Below, piece after piece: positions 53,822 to 64,000 of a stretch of DNA of 64,000 bases. Every line of letters begins with the position of its first letter. Positions within the stretch are counted from its first letter, which is position 1. The translations under genes were made by a program, and so were the position numbers. Below the pieces are notes generated by a model. It saw only the letters and a program-made list of their open reading frames with translations. It searched no databases and was not told where the DNA came from. Source of the DNA: Kineococcus endophyticus (GTDB lineage Bacteria; Actinomycetota; Actinomycetes; Actinomycetales; Kineococcaceae); the NCBI RefSeq assembly GCF_040796495.1, contig NZ_JBFNQN010000011.1, forward strand, positions 166,006 through 230,005, in the 5' to 3' direction.

Positions 53822-56386
53822 GTGAGAGCAATCAGGCGCTTCACCGTCCGCACCGTGCTCCCCGCGCCCCTGGCGCCGCTGGGTGACCTGGCGAGCAACC
53901 TGAGGTGGTCGTGGCACAAGCCCACCCGGGACCTGTTCGAGTCCATGGACCCCGCCGCCTGGGTCGCGGTCCACCGCGAACCCGGGGCGCTGCTGGGTGC
54001 CCTGAGCACGGAACGGCTCGACGCGCTCGCGCAGGACGCGCAGTTCGTCGAGCGGGTCCGCGCGGCGGCCACCGACCTCGAGGCCTACCTGTCCCGGCCC
54101 GGCTGGTACGCCGGCCTGGGCGCCGACGCGCCGAAGGCCATCGCGTACTTCTCCATGGAGTTCGGGATCACCGGGGCGCTGCCTCAGTACTCCGGGGGCC
54201 TGGGGATCCTCGCGGGGGACCACCTGAAGTCGGCCAGCGACCTGGCCGTGCCCATCGTCGGCGTGGGCCTGTTCTACGCGACGGGGTACTTCAAGCAGTC
54301 CCTCTCGCGCGACGGCTGGCAGCAGGAGACCTACCCGGTCCTGGACCCCGACGGCCTGCCGCTGTCGCTGCTGCGCGAGAGCGACGGCAGCCCGGCGAAG
54401 GTGTCGGTGGACCTGCCCGGCGGTCGCCGCCTGCACGCGCAGGTCTGGAAGGCGCAGGTCGGCCGGGTGCCCCTGCTGCTGCTCGACTCCGACGTCGAGG
54501 ACAACGACGAGGCCGCCCGTGGCGTCACCGACCGCCTCTACGGGGGCGGTGGCGAGCACCGGTTGCAGCAGGAACTCCTGTGCGGCATCGGCGGCGTCCG
54601 GGCGCTGCGGTTGTGGTCGCGGCTGACCGGGGCGCCGGAGCCGGAGGTCTACCACACCAACGAGGGGCACGCCGGGTTCCTGTCCGTCGAGCGGATCCGC
54701 GAGCAGGTCGAGCGCGGCCTCACGTTCGACGAGGCCCTCGAGGCCGTGCGCTCGGCCACCGTGTTCACGACGCACACGCCCGTTCCCGCGGGCATCGACC
54801 GGTTCGGCCGCGACCAGATCGGGCTGTACTTCGGTGGCGACAACCCGCTGCCCGGCGTCCCGGTCGAGCGCATCCTGGCCCTGGGCGCGGAGGACTACCC
54901 CGGCGGCGACCCGGGCGTCTTCAACATGGCGGTCATGGGGTTGCGGCTCGCGCAGCGCGCGAACGGCGTGTCCCAGCTGCACGGCGCCGTCAGCCGCGGC
55001 ATGTTCGACGGCCTCTGGCCGGGTTTCGACGCCCCCGAGGTCCCGATCTCCTCGATCACCAACGGCGTGCACGCGCCGACCTGGGTGGCGCCCGAGGTGT
55101 TCGCCATGGGCAAGCAGTACATCGGTCCCGAGCTGCCCCGGGAGGGCCTGGGGTTCGAGAAGGTCGGGCAGGTCCCCGACGAGGAGATCTGGCGCACCCG
55201 CCGCGTCCTGCGCGGCCGGCTCGTCGAGGACGCGCGCCGGCGGCTGAAGCTGTCCTGGTTGCAGCGCGGGGCGTCCGAGGCGGAACTGGCGTGGACGAAG
55301 GACATGCTCGACCCCGACGTCCTGACGATCGGGTTCGCCCGCCGGGTCCCGACGTACAAGCGGCTCACGCTCATGCTGCGCGACCCCGAGCGGCTCAAGC
55401 AGTTGCTGCTGCACCCGCAGCGGCCCGTCCAGCTCGTCATCGCGGGCAAGTCGCACCCGGCCGACGAGACGGGCAAGCGGCTCATCCAGCAGATGGTCCG
55501 GTTCGCCGACGACCCGGCCGTGCGGCACCGCATCGTGTTCCTGCCGAACTACGACATCACGATGGCGCTGTCCCTGTACCCGGGCTGCGACGTCTGGCTC
55601 AACAACCCGTTGCGGCCGTTCGAGGCGTGCGGGACGTCGGGCATGAAGGCCGCGCTCAACGGCGGACTGAACCTGTCGATCCTGGACGGGTGGTGGGACG
55701 AGTGGTACGACGGCGGCAACGGCTGGGCGATCCCCACCGCCGACGGCGTCGACGACCCCGACCACCGTGACGACCTCGAGGCCGCGGCCCTCTACGACCT
55801 GGTGGAGAACTCCGTCGCCGCGCGGTTCTACGACCGCGACGAGCGGGGCCTACCGGCGCGCTGGCTGGAGATGGTTCGGCACACGCTCGCCTCCCTCGGG
55901 CCCAAGGTGCTCGCGAGCCGCATGGTCACCGACTACGTCCAGCAGCTCTACGTCCCGGCGGCCCAGGCCGGCCGCGCGGCGGCGGCGTCGTCGGCGGCGG
56001 GGGCCAAGGACCTGGCGCGCTGGAAGGCGTCCGTGCGGGACGGCTGGTCCGGGGTGCGCGTCGACCACGTCGAGTCCTCCGGGGTCGGCGACTCCGCGCA
56101 GATCGGCGACGTCGTCCACGTGCGGGGTTTCGTCTCCCTCGGTGACCTCGCGGTCGACGACGTGGAGGTCCAGGTCGTCCACGGCCGCGTCAGCGAGTCC
56201 GACGAGCTGCGGCCCTCCGGCACGGTCAGGTTGACGCCGGCGGAGTCGTTCGGCGACGGGCGGCACCGGTTCGAGGGCGAGTTCGCGCTGCGCCAGACCG
56301 GGCCGTTCGGCTACACCGTGCGCATCCTGCCGCGGCACCCGGGGCTGGCCACGTCGGCCGAGCTGGGGCTCGTCGTCAACGCCTGA
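53822..56386 (+). CDS. glgP: Alpha-glucan (glycogen) phosphorylase
   Basis: 854-residue GT35 enzyme that releases glucose 1-phosphate from alpha-glucan ends. It has the actinobacterial DUF3417-type N-terminus (LGDLASNLRWSWHKPTRDLF), EGHAGFLSVERI, and the PLP lysine in GTSGMKAALNGGLN. The last 90 or so residues form an extra beta domain. GTG 53822 appears leaderless. The frame is open far upstream (to 51656), but only because of GC bias opposite glgE. Divergence from glgE allows glucan synthesis and breakdown to be set together. Confidence 0.96.
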   Translation: MRAIRRFTVRTVLPAPLAPLGDLASNLRWSWHKPTRDLFESMDPAAWVAVHREPGALLGALSTERLDALAQDAQFVERVRAAATDLEAYLSRPGWYAGLGADAPKAIAYFSMEFGITGALPQYSGGLGILAGDHLKSASDLAVPIVGVGLFYATGYFKQSLSRDGWQQETYPVLDPDGLPLSLLRESDGSPAKVSVDLPGGRRLHAQVWKAQVGRVPLLLLDSDVEDNDEAARGVTDRLYGGGGEHRLQQELLCGIGGVRALRLWSRLTGAPEPEVYHTNEGHAGFLSVERIREQVERGLTFDEALEAVRSATVFTTHTPVPAGIDRFGRDQIGLYFGGDNPLPGVPVERILALGAEDYPGGDPGVFNMAVMGLRLAQRANGVSQLHGAVSRGMFDGLWPGFDAPEVPISSITNGVHAPTWVAPEVFAMGKQYIGPELPREGLGFEKVGQVPDEEIWRTRRVLRGRLVEDARRRLKLSWLQRGASEAELAWTKDMLDPDVLTIGFARRVPTYKRLTLMLRDPERLKQLLLHPQRPVQLVIAGKSHPADETGKRLIQQMVRFADDPAVRHRIVFLPNYDITMALSLYPGCDVWLNNPLRPFEACGTSGMKAALNGGLNLSILDGWWDEWYDGGNGWAIPTADGVDDPDHRDDLEAAALYDLVENSVAARFYDRDERGLPARWLEMVRHTLASLGPKVLASRMVTDYVQQLYVPAAQAGRAAAASSAAGAKDLARWKASVRDGWSGVRVDHVESSGVGDSAQIGDVVHVRGFVSLGDLAVDDVEVQVVHGRVSESDELRPSGTVRLTPAESFGDGRHRFEGEFALRQTGPFGYTVRILPRHPGLATSAELGLVVNA

Positions 56387-56398
56387 GCCGACGCTCGA

Positions 56399-57073
56399 TC
56401 AACGACCGATCGCCTCCAGGACGTCCTCGGGGACCGTGAGGTGGGGCCAGTGGCCCGCACCGAGGTCCCCGAGGTCGACCGCGTCCACGAGCGGGTTCAG
56501 CCCGCGCAGCACCGTGAGGTCGACGTCCCGGCTGGACCGGACGTAGAGCGTCGGCACGTCGAGCCCGGCCAGCACCGGCCGCGGGTCGAGCGCCAGCACG
56601 GCGTGCCACAGCGGGCGGACGGCGGCGGGGTCGGTGGCGAGGACGCCGGCGACGACGTCCTCGCCGAGCGCGGCGTCGTGCGGGCCCCACGAGGACCGCA
56701 TGGACGCCTCCAGCGTCCGCCGCCAGTCCGGGCGCAGCACCGCCTCGGCGCGCGACGCCTTGCGCTGCAGCGCGTCCTCGGTGACGGGGAGGTTCGCGTC
56801 GAGCAGGACGAGACGGCTCAGCAGGCCGGGGTGGCGGGCCGCGAGGACGAGCCCGGCGACCCCGCCGGTGCTGTGCCCGACGAGCACCGACCCGGTCGGC
56901 ACCTGCTCGGCGAGCCGGTCCGCGACCGTCTCCAGCGTCACGGGGACGACCGCGGCCTCGGCGCCGTGCCCGGGCAGCTCCAGCCGGCGCACCGGTTCCG
57001 GGGCGAACCCCGGCGCGACCCTGTCGAACTGCCACGGCGCGCACCCGATGCCGGGGACGAGCACGACGGTCAC
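56399..57073 (-). CDS. Alpha/beta hydrolase
   Basis: 224-residue hydrolase with oxyanion motif VPGIGCAPW, nucleophile elbow GHSTGG (Ser near residue 69), an acid in YVRSSRDVD and a late His in GAGHWPHL. It has a small lid. No family-specific function is evident. The start GTG 57073 (minus strand) lies 13 nt after the glgX stop, so it is probably cotranscribed with glgX. It converges with glgP, 12 nt away. Confidence 0.78.
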   Translation of the reverse strand: MTVVLVPGIGCAPWQFDRVAPGFAPEPVRRLELPGHGAEAAVVPVTLETVADRLAEQVPTGSVLVGHSTGGVAGLVLAARHPGLLSRLVLLDANLPVTEDALQRKASRAEAVLRPDWRRTLEASMRSSWGPHDAALGEDVVAGVLATDPAAVRPLWHAVLALDPRPVLAGLDVPTLYVRSSRDVDLTVLRGLNPLVDAVDLGDLGAGHWPHLTVPEDVLEAIGR

Positions 57074-57086
57074 GAGGAGCTCGCGG

Positions 57087-59258
<2,172 letters not shown>

Positions 59259-59264
59259 CGGCGC

Positions 59265-59270
59265 AGTCTG
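59265..59270 (-). promoter_or_regulatory. -10-like box of glgX
   Basis: On the minus strand CAGACT ends 6 nt before the glgX GTG. It deviates from TANNNT at the first base. Confidence 0.35.
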
Positions 59271-59279
59271 TCAGTTCCT

Positions 59280-59285
59280 TACACT
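59280..59285 (+). promoter_or_regulatory. -10 box of a leaderless promoter (cysteine desulfurase)
   Basis: TACACT ends 7 nt before GTG 59293, with no ribosome site between. Confidence 0.5.
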
Positions 59286-59292
59286 CGACGCT

Positions 59293-60522
59293 GTGACGGC
59301 GGACCACCGGGCCTACCTGGACCACGCCTCGACGACCGCCCTGCGGCCCGAGGCCCTGCAGGCGTACGTGGCCGAGACCGCCCGCGGCGCGGGCAACCCG
59401 TCGTCGCTGCACTCGGCCGGGCGCCGCGCCCGGGTGGCCGTGGAGGAGAGCCGCGAGACGCTGGCGGAGCTGCTGGGAGCCCGTCCGGGCGAGGTCGTCT
59501 GGACCTCCGGGGGCACCGAGAGCGACAACCTGGCCCTCACCGGGCTGTACCGGGCGCGGCGCGACGCCGACCCGGTGCGTCGGCGCATCGTCCTGGCCGC
59601 CACCGAGCACCACGCGGTCCTGGACTGCGTCGAGTGGCTCGAGGCGCGCGAGGACGCCGTCGTCACCTGGGTCCCCGTCGACGCCACGGGCCTGGTGGAC
59701 CCGGCGGTCCTGGCCGAGGTGCTCGGGGACGGCGCGGACGTCGCGCTGGTCTCGCTCATGTGGGCCAACAACGAGGTCGGCACCGTCCAGCCCGTGGCCG
59801 CCGCCGCCGAGACCGCCCACGCCGTGGGGGTGCCGCTGCACACCGACGCCGTCCAGGCCGTCGGCCACCTGCCGGTCGACTTCGCCGCCTCCGGGGCGGA
59901 CCTGCTGTCGCTGTCGGCGCACAAGTTCGGCGGGCCCGTCGGCACCGGTGCGCTGCTCGTCAAGCGCGGGACGACGCTCGTGCCGCTGCAGCAGGGCGGC
60001 GGGCAGGAGCTGGGCGTGCGCTCGGGCACCCTCGACGCGCCCGGCGCACGCGCGACCGCGGCGGCGCTGCGCGCGGCGGCCGGCGGCCTGCCGGCCGAGG
60101 CGCAGCGGCTCGCCGCCCTGCGCGACCGCCTGCTGGCCGGGGTCTCGCAGGTGCCCGGGGCCGTCGTGCGGGGGGCGGCGCCGGGGCCGGGGCGCCTGCC
60201 GGGCAACGCGCACGTCACCGTCGAGGGCTGCGAGGGGGACTCCCTGACCTACCTGCTCGACGCGGCCGGCGTGGAGTGCTCGACGGGCTCGGCCTGCCAG
60301 GCCGGTGTCCCGCAGCCCAGCCACGTGCTGCTCGCGATGGGCCTGTCGCCGGCGGAGGCCGCGGGCGCGCTGCGGTTCTCCCTCGGCTGGACGTCCACCG
60401 AGGCCGACGTCGACGCGGCCGTGGCCGCGTTGGGGCCGGCCGTCGAGCGGGCGCGCCGGGCCAGCGGTTCCCGGGCCGGCCGGGCCCACCGGCGGCGCCC
60501 GGCCCTGGCGGGGGGCGCCTGA
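59293..60522 (+). CDS. Cysteine desulfurase (IscS/NifS family)
   Basis: 409-residue PLP enzyme that takes sulfur from cysteine. The start [15 protein letters not shown] is typical. The PLP lysine is K211 (SAHKFGG) and the persulfide cysteine C335 (STGSACQAG). The C-terminal tail of about 40 residues is basic and low-complexity. The stop shares one base with mnmA (TGATG), so it probably supplies sulfur for tRNA 2-thiouridine made by MnmA. GTG 59293 appears leaderless. Confidence 0.94.
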   Translation: MTADHRAYLDHASTTALRPEALQAYVAETARGAGNPSSLHSAGRRARVAVEESRETLAELLGARPGEVVWTSGGTESDNLALTGLYRARRDADPVRRRIVLAATEHHAVLDCVEWLEAREDAVVTWVPVDATGLVDPAVLAEVLGDGADVALVSLMWANNEVGTVQPVAAAAETAHAVGVPLHTDAVQAVGHLPVDFAASGADLLSLSAHKFGGPVGTGALLVKRGTTLVPLQQGGGQELGVRSGTLDAPGARATAAALRAAAGGLPAEAQRLAALRDRLLAGVSQVPGAVVRGAAPGPGRLPGNAHVTVEGCEGDSLTYLLDAAGVECSTGSACQAGVPQPSHVLLAMGLSPAEAAGALRFSLGWTSTEADVDAAVAALGPAVERARRASGSRAGRAHRRRPALAGGA

Positions 60523-61634
60523 TGCGCGTCCTGGCCGCCATGAGCGGGGGAGTGGACTCCGCGGTCGCCGCCGCCCGCGCCGTCGAGGCCGGGCACGACG
60601 TCGTCGGCGTCCACATGGCGCTCAACCGGAACCCCGGGACGCTGCGGACGGGGTCGCGCGGGTGCTGCACGATCGAGGACTCCCTCGACGCCCGCCGCGC
60701 CGCGGACCTGCTGGGCATCCCGTTCTACGTGTGGGACCTCTCCGAGGACTTCGTCGAGGACGTCGTCGAGGACTTCGTCGCCGAGTACGCCGCGGGCCGG
60801 ACCCCGAACCCGTGCGTCCGGTGCAACGAGCGCATCAAGTTCGCCGCGCTGCTCGACAAGGGCATCGCGCTGGGGTTCGACGCCGTCGCGACCGGCCACT
60901 ACGCGCAGGTGCGGACGGGCCCGGACGGCAGCGCCGAACTGCACCGCGCCGCGGACGAGGCGAAGGACCAGTCCTACGTGCTCGCCGTCCTCGACGCCGA
61001 CCAGGTCGCGCACGCGATGTTCCCTCTCGGCGACGCCCCGACGAAGGCGCAGGTGCGCGAGGAGGCGCGCCGCCGCGGGCTGCCCGTGGCGGACAAGCCG
61101 GACAGCCACGACATCTGCTTCATCCCCGACGGGGACACCCGCGGGTTCCTCGCCGACAAGCTCGGGGAGGTTCCCGGGCAGATCGTCGACGAGTCCGGCG
61201 AGGTCCTCGGCGACCACACGGGGACGTACGGCTTCACGGTGGGGCAGCGCAAGGGCCTGGGGATCTCCCGGCCCGCCCCCGACGGCCGGCCCCGGTACGT
61301 GCTGAGCATCGAACCGGTCCGCCGCACGGTGACCGTCGGCCCGGCCGAGCGGCTGGCCGTGAGCGGCCTGCACGCCGTCGACCCGGTGTGGACCTGCCCG
61401 CCGCCGCAGGGGCCCGTCGAGGTCCACGTGCAGGTGCGGGCCCACGGCGAGGCCGTTGCGGCGGTCGTCGAACCCGTGGGCGACGGGATCTCCGTGGCGC
61501 TGCGCACGTCGTTGACGGGCGTCGCGCCGGGGCAGACGGTCGCCGTCTACCGGGGGACGAGGGTGCTGGGTTCGGCGACCATCGCGGGGACGTCCACGGG
61601 GAGTTCGCCGGGAAGTTCCGCGCGGACCTCCTGA
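60522..61634 (+). CDS. mnmA: tRNA-specific 2-thiouridylase
   Basis: 370-residue enzyme that adds sulfur at U34 of Lys, Glu and Gln tRNAs. The PP-loop ATP motif is SGGVDSAV (residues 8-15), the catalytic pair is C101 (NPCVRCN) and C199 (SHDICF), and [15 protein letters not shown] follows. It is coupled to the cysteine desulfurase upstream. The last 88 nt overlap the 3' end of the GGDEF-EAL gene on the opposite strand. The final 15 or so residues are Ser/Gly-rich and may be an unconserved extension. Confidence 0.96.
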   Translation: MRVLAAMSGGVDSAVAAARAVEAGHDVVGVHMALNRNPGTLRTGSRGCCTIEDSLDARRAADLLGIPFYVWDLSEDFVEDVVEDFVAEYAAGRTPNPCVRCNERIKFAALLDKGIALGFDAVATGHYAQVRTGPDGSAELHRAADEAKDQSYVLAVLDADQVAHAMFPLGDAPTKAQVREEARRRGLPVADKPDSHDICFIPDGDTRGFLADKLGEVPGQIVDESGEVLGDHTGTYGFTVGQRKGLGISRPAPDGRPRYVLSIEPVRRTVTVGPAERLAVSGLHAVDPVWTCPPPQGPVEVHVQVRAHGEAVAAVVEPVGDGISVALRTSLTGVAPGQTVAVYRGTRVLGSATIAGTSTGSSPGSSARTS

Positions 61635-63487
61635 GCCGGCTGCGGCTTGGCGTACAGGTACCCCTGGGCGTAGGTGCAGCTGAGCTCGCGGAGCACCTCG
61701 GCCTGCTGCTCGGTCTCGACGCCCTCGGCGACGACGTCCAGCCCGAGGCTGCGGGCGAGTTCGATGATGGAGGCGACGAGCAGCGTCGCCGACCCGCCGA
61801 GGGAGAGGTCGCTGACGAAGGACCGGTCGATCTTGACGGTGTCGACCGGCAGGCGGCGCAGGTAGGACAGGCTCGAGTAGCCGGTGCCGAAGTCGTCGAT
61901 GGCGACGAGGACCCCGGCGGCGCGCAGTTGCGCGAGGCGCGCCGACACCGCCTCGAGGTCCCCCACGAGCACGCTCTCGGTCACCTCCAGCGTGAGCTGG
62001 GACGGCCGCAGCCCGCTGTCGCGCAACGCGTCCCGCACCACGGTGAGGACGTCGTCGTTCGCGAGCTGGACCGCGGACAGGTTCACCGCGATGCCCACGG
62101 GGTAGCCCCGTTCGGCCGTCCACGCGGCGGCCTGGTGCGTCGCGGTGCGCAGCACCCAGGCCCCGATGGCGAGGATCTCGCCGCTGGCCTCGGCGAGGGG
62201 CACGAAGTCGAGCGGGGAGACCATGCCGCGCTCGGGGTGGCGCCAGCGCAGCAGCGCCTCGTACCCCTTGGCGCGCGCGGCCTGCCCGGCCGGTCCGCAG
62301 TCCTCGGTCTGGCGCCGGTAGTCGACCGTCGCCTGGTAGAAGACCTCGAACTGGCCTTCCGCCAGGGCCCGGCCGAGGTCGTCGCGCAGGGACGCCTTGT
62401 CCTGCGCGGCGGCGGACATGCCCTCGGCGTAGGCGACGAGGCGGTTCTTGCCGCTGGACTTGGCCCAGTACATGGCCAGGTCGGCGTTGCGCAGGAGTTC
62501 GGCGGCGGAGTCCAGGTCGCTGCGCTGCTGGCACAGCGTGGAGGCGTCGGCCGTGCCGAGGCTGGCGTGGACGTGGACCTGCTGACCGTCGAGCAGGACC
62601 GGCTGGGACAGGCTGGCCAGGAACCGGTCGCCGACGCGCCGGGCGGCCGCCTCGCCGCCGTGGATGACGACGGCGAACTCGTCCCCGCCGAGCCGGGCGA
62701 CGAGGTCACCGCTGCGCACGCAGGCGCGCAGCCTCTGGGCGACGGCGAGCAGCAACTGGTCGCCGGCCGCGTGCCCGCGGGAGTCGTTGACGTTCTTGAA
62801 GTCGTCGAGGTCGACGAACAGGACGCCGACGTCGTCGCGTCGGGACAGGGCGCGGGTGAGGAACTCCTGCAGCAGCGTGCGGTTCGCCAACCCCGTCAAC
62901 GGGTCGCGCAACCCCTGCTGCTCGTTGAGCCGCCAGGAGGCGAGGTGGGTGACGCTGGCGGCGAGGACGAACGCCGCGTGGACGACCATCCAGCGCCAGG
63001 GGTGGTCCATCGCCGCGTGGTGGCTGTAGACGAACCGGGGTTCGAGGGTGCCGAGGACGCCGTGGTGCACGACGACGATGAAGAGCCCGATCGAGAAGGG
63101 CACCCAGTCCTGGTAGAGCGCCACCAGACCGATCATCACGAAGAAGTGGAAGTGCGCCTCGGTTTGCCCGTCCCAGAACTGCACCAGGACGGTGGAGGCG
63201 GTGAACAGGCTGGCTGAGGCTCCCGCCGACCGCAGCTTGCGCGAGTAGCCGGTGGGGACCGCGAGAGCCAGCGGAGCCAGCACGAGGGCGCCGCCGGCGA
63301 GCACCGTCCACGGCGACAGCCCCTGGAACGCGCCGAACACCACGAGACCGATGGCCTGCAACGCGGCGACGCGCACGATCGCGCCGTGCCGGCGGTGCCA
63401 CACCTCGTCGGGCAGCATCCGACCCTGGGGCAGCAGGGACACCACTGCGCCGGTGGAACGTCGCAGCAGGCTGCGGGGGGAGCTCAC
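61547..63487 (-). CDS. Membrane GGDEF-EAL cyclic-di-GMP protein
   Basis: 646 residues. About five to six membrane helices fill residues 36-185. The GGDEF domain has an intact active site (GGDEF at 267-271) and an upstream RxxD inhibitory site (R258-D261), so diguanylate cyclase activity with product inhibition is predicted. The EAL domain has EAL at 409-411, DDFGTGYSS and EGVETE, so phosphodiesterase activity is also possible. Its net effect on c-di-GMP is unknown. GTG 63487 (minus strand). Confidence 0.92.
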   Translation of the reverse strand: MSSPRSLLRRSTGAVVSLLPQGRMLPDEVWHRRHGAIVRVAALQAIGLVVFGAFQGLSPWTVLAGGALVLAPLALAVPTGYSRKLRSAGASASLFTASTVLVQFWDGQTEAHFHFFVMIGLVALYQDWVPFSIGLFIVVVHHGVLGTLEPRFVYSHHAAMDHPWRWMVVHAAFVLAASVTHLASWRLNEQQGLRDPLTGLANRTLLQEFLTRALSRRDDVGVLFVDLDDFKNVNDSRGHAAGDQLLLAVAQRLRACVRSGDLVARLGGDEFAVVIHGGEAAARRVGDRFLASLSQPVLLDGQQVHVHASLGTADASTLCQQRSDLDSAAELLRNADLAMYWAKSSGKNRLVAYAEGMSAAAQDKASLRDDLGRALAEGQFEVFYQATVDYRRQTEDCGPAGQAARAKGYEALLRWRHPERGMVSPLDFVPLAEASGEILAIGAWVLRTATHQAAAWTAERGYPVGIAVNLSAVQLANDDVLTVVRDALRDSGLRPSQLTLEVTESVLVGDLEAVSARLAQLRAAGVLVAIDDFGTGYSSLSYLRRLPVDTVKIDRSFVSDLSLGGSATLLVASIIELARSLGLDVVAEGVETEQQAEVLRELSCTYAQGYLYAKPQPAQEVRAELPGELPVDVPAMVAEPSTLVPR

Positions 63488-63550
63488 GCCACACCTTCGA
63501 CCGCTTGACGTCTCAACTGCAGGAGCGTCCCCCGATCGGCGGATGACGTT

Positions 63551-64000
63551 TCAGGCAGCAGTGCGCTCGGGTGGGTCGTCGCTTCGGAGGGCGTGGGCGA
63601 GTTCCCGGGCTCGGTCGAGGAGGCCGGGGTGGTCGTTGCGGGTCCACGGTCCGGGGTCGGCGAGCCGCCCGAGGTGACGGTGCAGAGTGCGCGTTTCCGG
63701 GAGCCCGTCCTCACCGAACCTTGCTTCGAGTCGTCCGGCGTGCAGGGCGCGGTGGTGCCGGCCGCAGAGCAGGATCAGGTTCTCGATGCTGGTGGGTCCG
63801 CCGTCGGCCCAGTGGACGACGTGGTGGTAGTGGCAGGCCCACGCCGGTGCGCCGCAGCCGGGGGCGGTGCAGCCGCGGTCGCGTTCGGCGACCAGGAGGC
63901 GCTGGGCGGGGGTGGCGTGCCGGTCCTGGGAGTGCAGGGAGCGGGGCCGGCCGAGGCGGTCCAGGACCGCGACGGACAGGTCGGCGTCGCAGGTGGCGGC
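63551..64000 (-). CDS. HNH endonuclease-domain protein, C-terminal part (5' end outside window)
   Basis: 149 codons of an open minus-strand frame that continues beyond base 64000. It contains the HNH/zinc region: CTAPGCG, then CHYHHVVHWADGGPTSIENLILLC, then RHHRALH. The C-terminal tail is charged and ends RTAA-stop. The arrangement fits the actinobacterial DUF222/13E12-repeat HNH proteins, which occur in many copies per genome and are of unknown role. The 63 nt between it and the GGDEF-EAL gene hold nothing notable. Confidence 0.85.
   Translation of the reverse strand, partial: AATCDADLSVAVLDRLGRPRSLHSQDRHATPAQRLLVAERDRGCTAPGCGAPAWACHYHHVVHWADGGPTSIENLILLCGRHHRALHAGRLEARFGEDGLPETRTLHRHLGRLADPGPWTRNDHPGLLDRARELAHALRSDDPPERTAA

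Overview
This 64 kb window is a chromosomal segment of a very GC-rich actinobacterium. The evidence is GC-saturated third codon positions, frequent GTG starts, many leaderless promoters (a TANNNT box 6-7 nt before GTG), the actinobacterial mismatch endonuclease NucS, a DUF2550 gene after the ATP synthase operon, a Scy/FilP-type coiled-coil protein and the complete GlgE alpha-glucan pathway. Gene order and content suggest a Kineococcus-like member of the Kineosporiales, but that placement is inference. No rRNA, tRNA, CRISPR array, IS element or prophage was seen.

Positions 1-13200 hold core metabolism and translation. The 3' part of argS is followed by lysA and a hom-thrC-thrB threonine cluster, then rho with a long leader, rpmE, prfA, a 68-bp near-perfect palindrome, an ArsR-like regulator overlapping a secreted serine hydrolase, prmC and a TsaC-type gene. 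Positions 13193-22261 hold a WecA-type transferase and the full F-type ATP synthase operon (AtpI-like, AtpZ-like, B-E-F-H-A-G-D-C). Its epsilon subunit is unusually short. Positions 22278-31812 are the usual actinobacterial surroundings: DUF2550, a STAS protein, NucS, threonine aldolase, hydrolase, Scy/FilP-like protein, thiamine-binding protein, DoxX, envelope proteins and a thioredoxin-fold TPR co-chaperone.

Positions 31793-46268 are the accessory part and the most interesting. An ABC-F ATPase with an upstream uORF and hairpin diverges from a serine hydrolase that sits in an operon with a histidine ammonia-lyase (HAL) family protein. Next come a LacI repressor, a frameshifted GNAT acetyltransferase, and a tandem LacI-type operator in front of an amidohydrolase overlapping a cysteine-dioxygenase-like cupin. 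A second HAL-family protein diverges from a four-gene quaternary-amine (OpuC-type) ABC transporter. Both HAL-family proteins have lost the Ala-Ser-Gly triad that forms the MIO cofactor, and the Asn that assists it. MIO-independent lyases beside a betaine-type importer and a thiol-dioxygenase-like cupin suggest a catabolic locus for ergothioneine or another trimethylated amino acid. This is a hypothesis only.

Positions 46298-59258 hold alpha-glucan metabolism. glgE-treS-mak-glgB run on the minus strand with overlapping or closely spaced genes. glgP diverges from glgE through two leaderless promoters, and glgX with a small hydrolase follows. Together they convert trehalose to maltose, maltose 1-phosphate, branched glucan and back. 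Positions 59293-64000 hold a cysteine desulfurase overlapping mnmA (tRNA 2-thiouridine), a membrane GGDEF-EAL protein and the C-terminal part of an HNH protein that runs off the window.
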